Below, piece after piece: positions 63,615 to 64,000 of a stretch of 64,000 nt of DNA (position 1 is its first letter; the number at the start of each line of letters is the position of its first letter). Origin of the DNA: Aminobacter anthyllidis (GTDB taxonomy: Bacteria > Pseudomonadota > Alphaproteobacteria > Rhizobiales > Rhizobiaceae); assembly GCF_018555685.1 (NCBI RefSeq), contig NZ_JAFLWW010000001.1:372001-436000 (forward strand). The letters run 5' to 3'. A program made the position numbers and the translations under genes. A model generated the notes under the pieces. The model was given only the letters and a program-made list of their open reading frames with translations, did no database searches and was not told where the DNA came from.

Positions 63615-64000
63615 GCCGCTTCCTGCCACTTGCCGAGGTCGTATTCGAACGTCTTCTTGAACAGGGAGCGAGCGCTGTGGACGTAGACCACGATGCCCTC
63701 GGGGTTCATGAAGCCGTCGACCATCCGCGAGCCGTTCATCCTGAGGTCGCACATGGCTTCCTCAATGTCGGCGTCGGAGAACGCGCCCTTGTGCAGGACG
63801 GGGACGACCTGGACGCAGTTCGGTGTCTGTGGGTTGTGGGGACCCCAGCGCTCGCTGTTGAACAGAGCGAAGTGGCGTTCGCCCAGGCCGTAGCCGCGCT
63901 GGATGCCGTGGCCGTACCATTCACCGAAGTGCTGGCCGAGGCCGAGCTTGGCGAGTTCAGGAGCGTTGCGTTCGGCCCAGGCGGCGAAACCGTAGTTGTC
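63611..64000 (-). CDS. RNA/DNA ligase-family nucleotidyltransferase, C-terminal part (5' end beyond the window)
   Basis: The frame stays open to the window edge; 129 residues are visible. They contain ligase motifs III to V: 'FGEWYGHG' (motif III), 'ERHFALFN' (IIIa), 'NPEGIVVYVH' (motif IV, Glu-Gly) and 'LFKKTFE' (motif V, Lys). The motif I lysine lies outside. In T7 order this is the gene 1.3 (DNA ligase) slot, but the motif style fits the RNA-ligase group better. It overlaps the helicase start by four bases (TTGA). Confidence 0.75.
   Translation of the reverse strand, partial: DNYGFAAWAERNAPELAKLGLGQHFGEWYGHGIQRGYGLGERHFALFNSERWGPHNPQTPNCVQVVPVLHKGAFSDADIEEAMCDLRMNGSRMVDGFMNPEGIVVYVHSARSLFKKTFEYDLGKWQEAA

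Larger units (their letters stand above)
27861..64000 (-). mobile_element. Prophage element 2, temperate T7-like podovirus, right end outside the window
   Basis: Nearly all genes run on the minus strand in T7 order, from a ligase-family enzyme at 64,000 down to large terminase at 36,738, then early genes and an integrase near the attachment fragment. Missing in the window are the phage RNA polymerase, the N-terminal part of the ligase-family gene and the right attachment site. Plus-strand exceptions are two small cargo genes (36,411 and 58,575). The prophage order is a permutation of the virion order at the attachment site. Confidence 0.85.

Noticed and set aside
1-64000. Single large phage carrying both modules
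   Set aside because: Two portals, two scaffolds, two capsid proteins and two lysis sets of different families, on opposite strands, with an att fragment between them.

Overview
The window holds parts of two unrelated podovirus-type prophages lying side by side in what looks like a GC-rich alphaproteobacterial chromosome (probably Hyphomicrobiales/Rhizobiales, inferred from base composition, gene style and phage families). No ribosomal or housekeeping gene is present, so the host is not identified from the window itself. A chimeric assembly of two phages is a less likely alternative.

Element 1 (1 to about 27,860, + strand) is the late region of a podovirus. It enters inside the portal gene and continues with small spike and tail proteins, a scaffold, a major capsid protein, decoration and adaptor proteins, a large tail hub, tail fibre-like proteins sharing repeated modules, injected virion proteins and a GNAT-like protein. 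An 863-residue protein with SleB-like and M15-like wall-hydrolase domains follows. The lysis module comprises a GH19 endolysin, a papain-like peptidase, a nucleotidyltransferase-like protein, an Rz/Rz1 spanin pair and a holin-like protein, and it ends at a rho-independent terminator. Short minus-strand cargo genes interrupt the operon: a lipoprotein plus metzincin-motif pair with its own promoter, a one-helix membrane protein and a secreted protein.

The junction (27,780 to 28,125) holds a 3'-half fragment of a tRNA-Leu(UAG) gene flanked on both sides by GTGCC repeats that look like integrase arm sites. A complete tRNA-Leu(UAG) lies next to it. The geometry fits two tandem prophages at one tRNA attachment site, with the rebuilt host tRNA expected beyond 64,000.

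Element 2 (about 27,861 to beyond 64,000, minus strand) is a temperate T7-like phage. Read from high to low coordinates it follows T7 order: ligase-family enzyme, primase-helicase, DNA polymerase, 5'-3' exonuclease, portal, scaffold, capsid, tail tubes A and B, internal virion proteins, tail fibre, endolysin and holins, small and large terminase. These are followed by a 1.2-kb leader with host-type promoters and early genes (GP88-like, gp0.7-like kinase, many tiny ORFs, winged-helix regulators, integrase, SPFH protein). The phage RNA polymerase gene is expected just past the right edge. A repeated ATTAAGTCCTACTAC element is a candidate phage promoter, and a terminator after the capsid gene matches the place of T7 Tphi. 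Element 2 also carries tRNA-Asn in the capsid leader, an HNH gene, a secreted Cys-rich cargo gene, and a 65-residue plus-strand gene whose close paralogue sits at the end of element 1.
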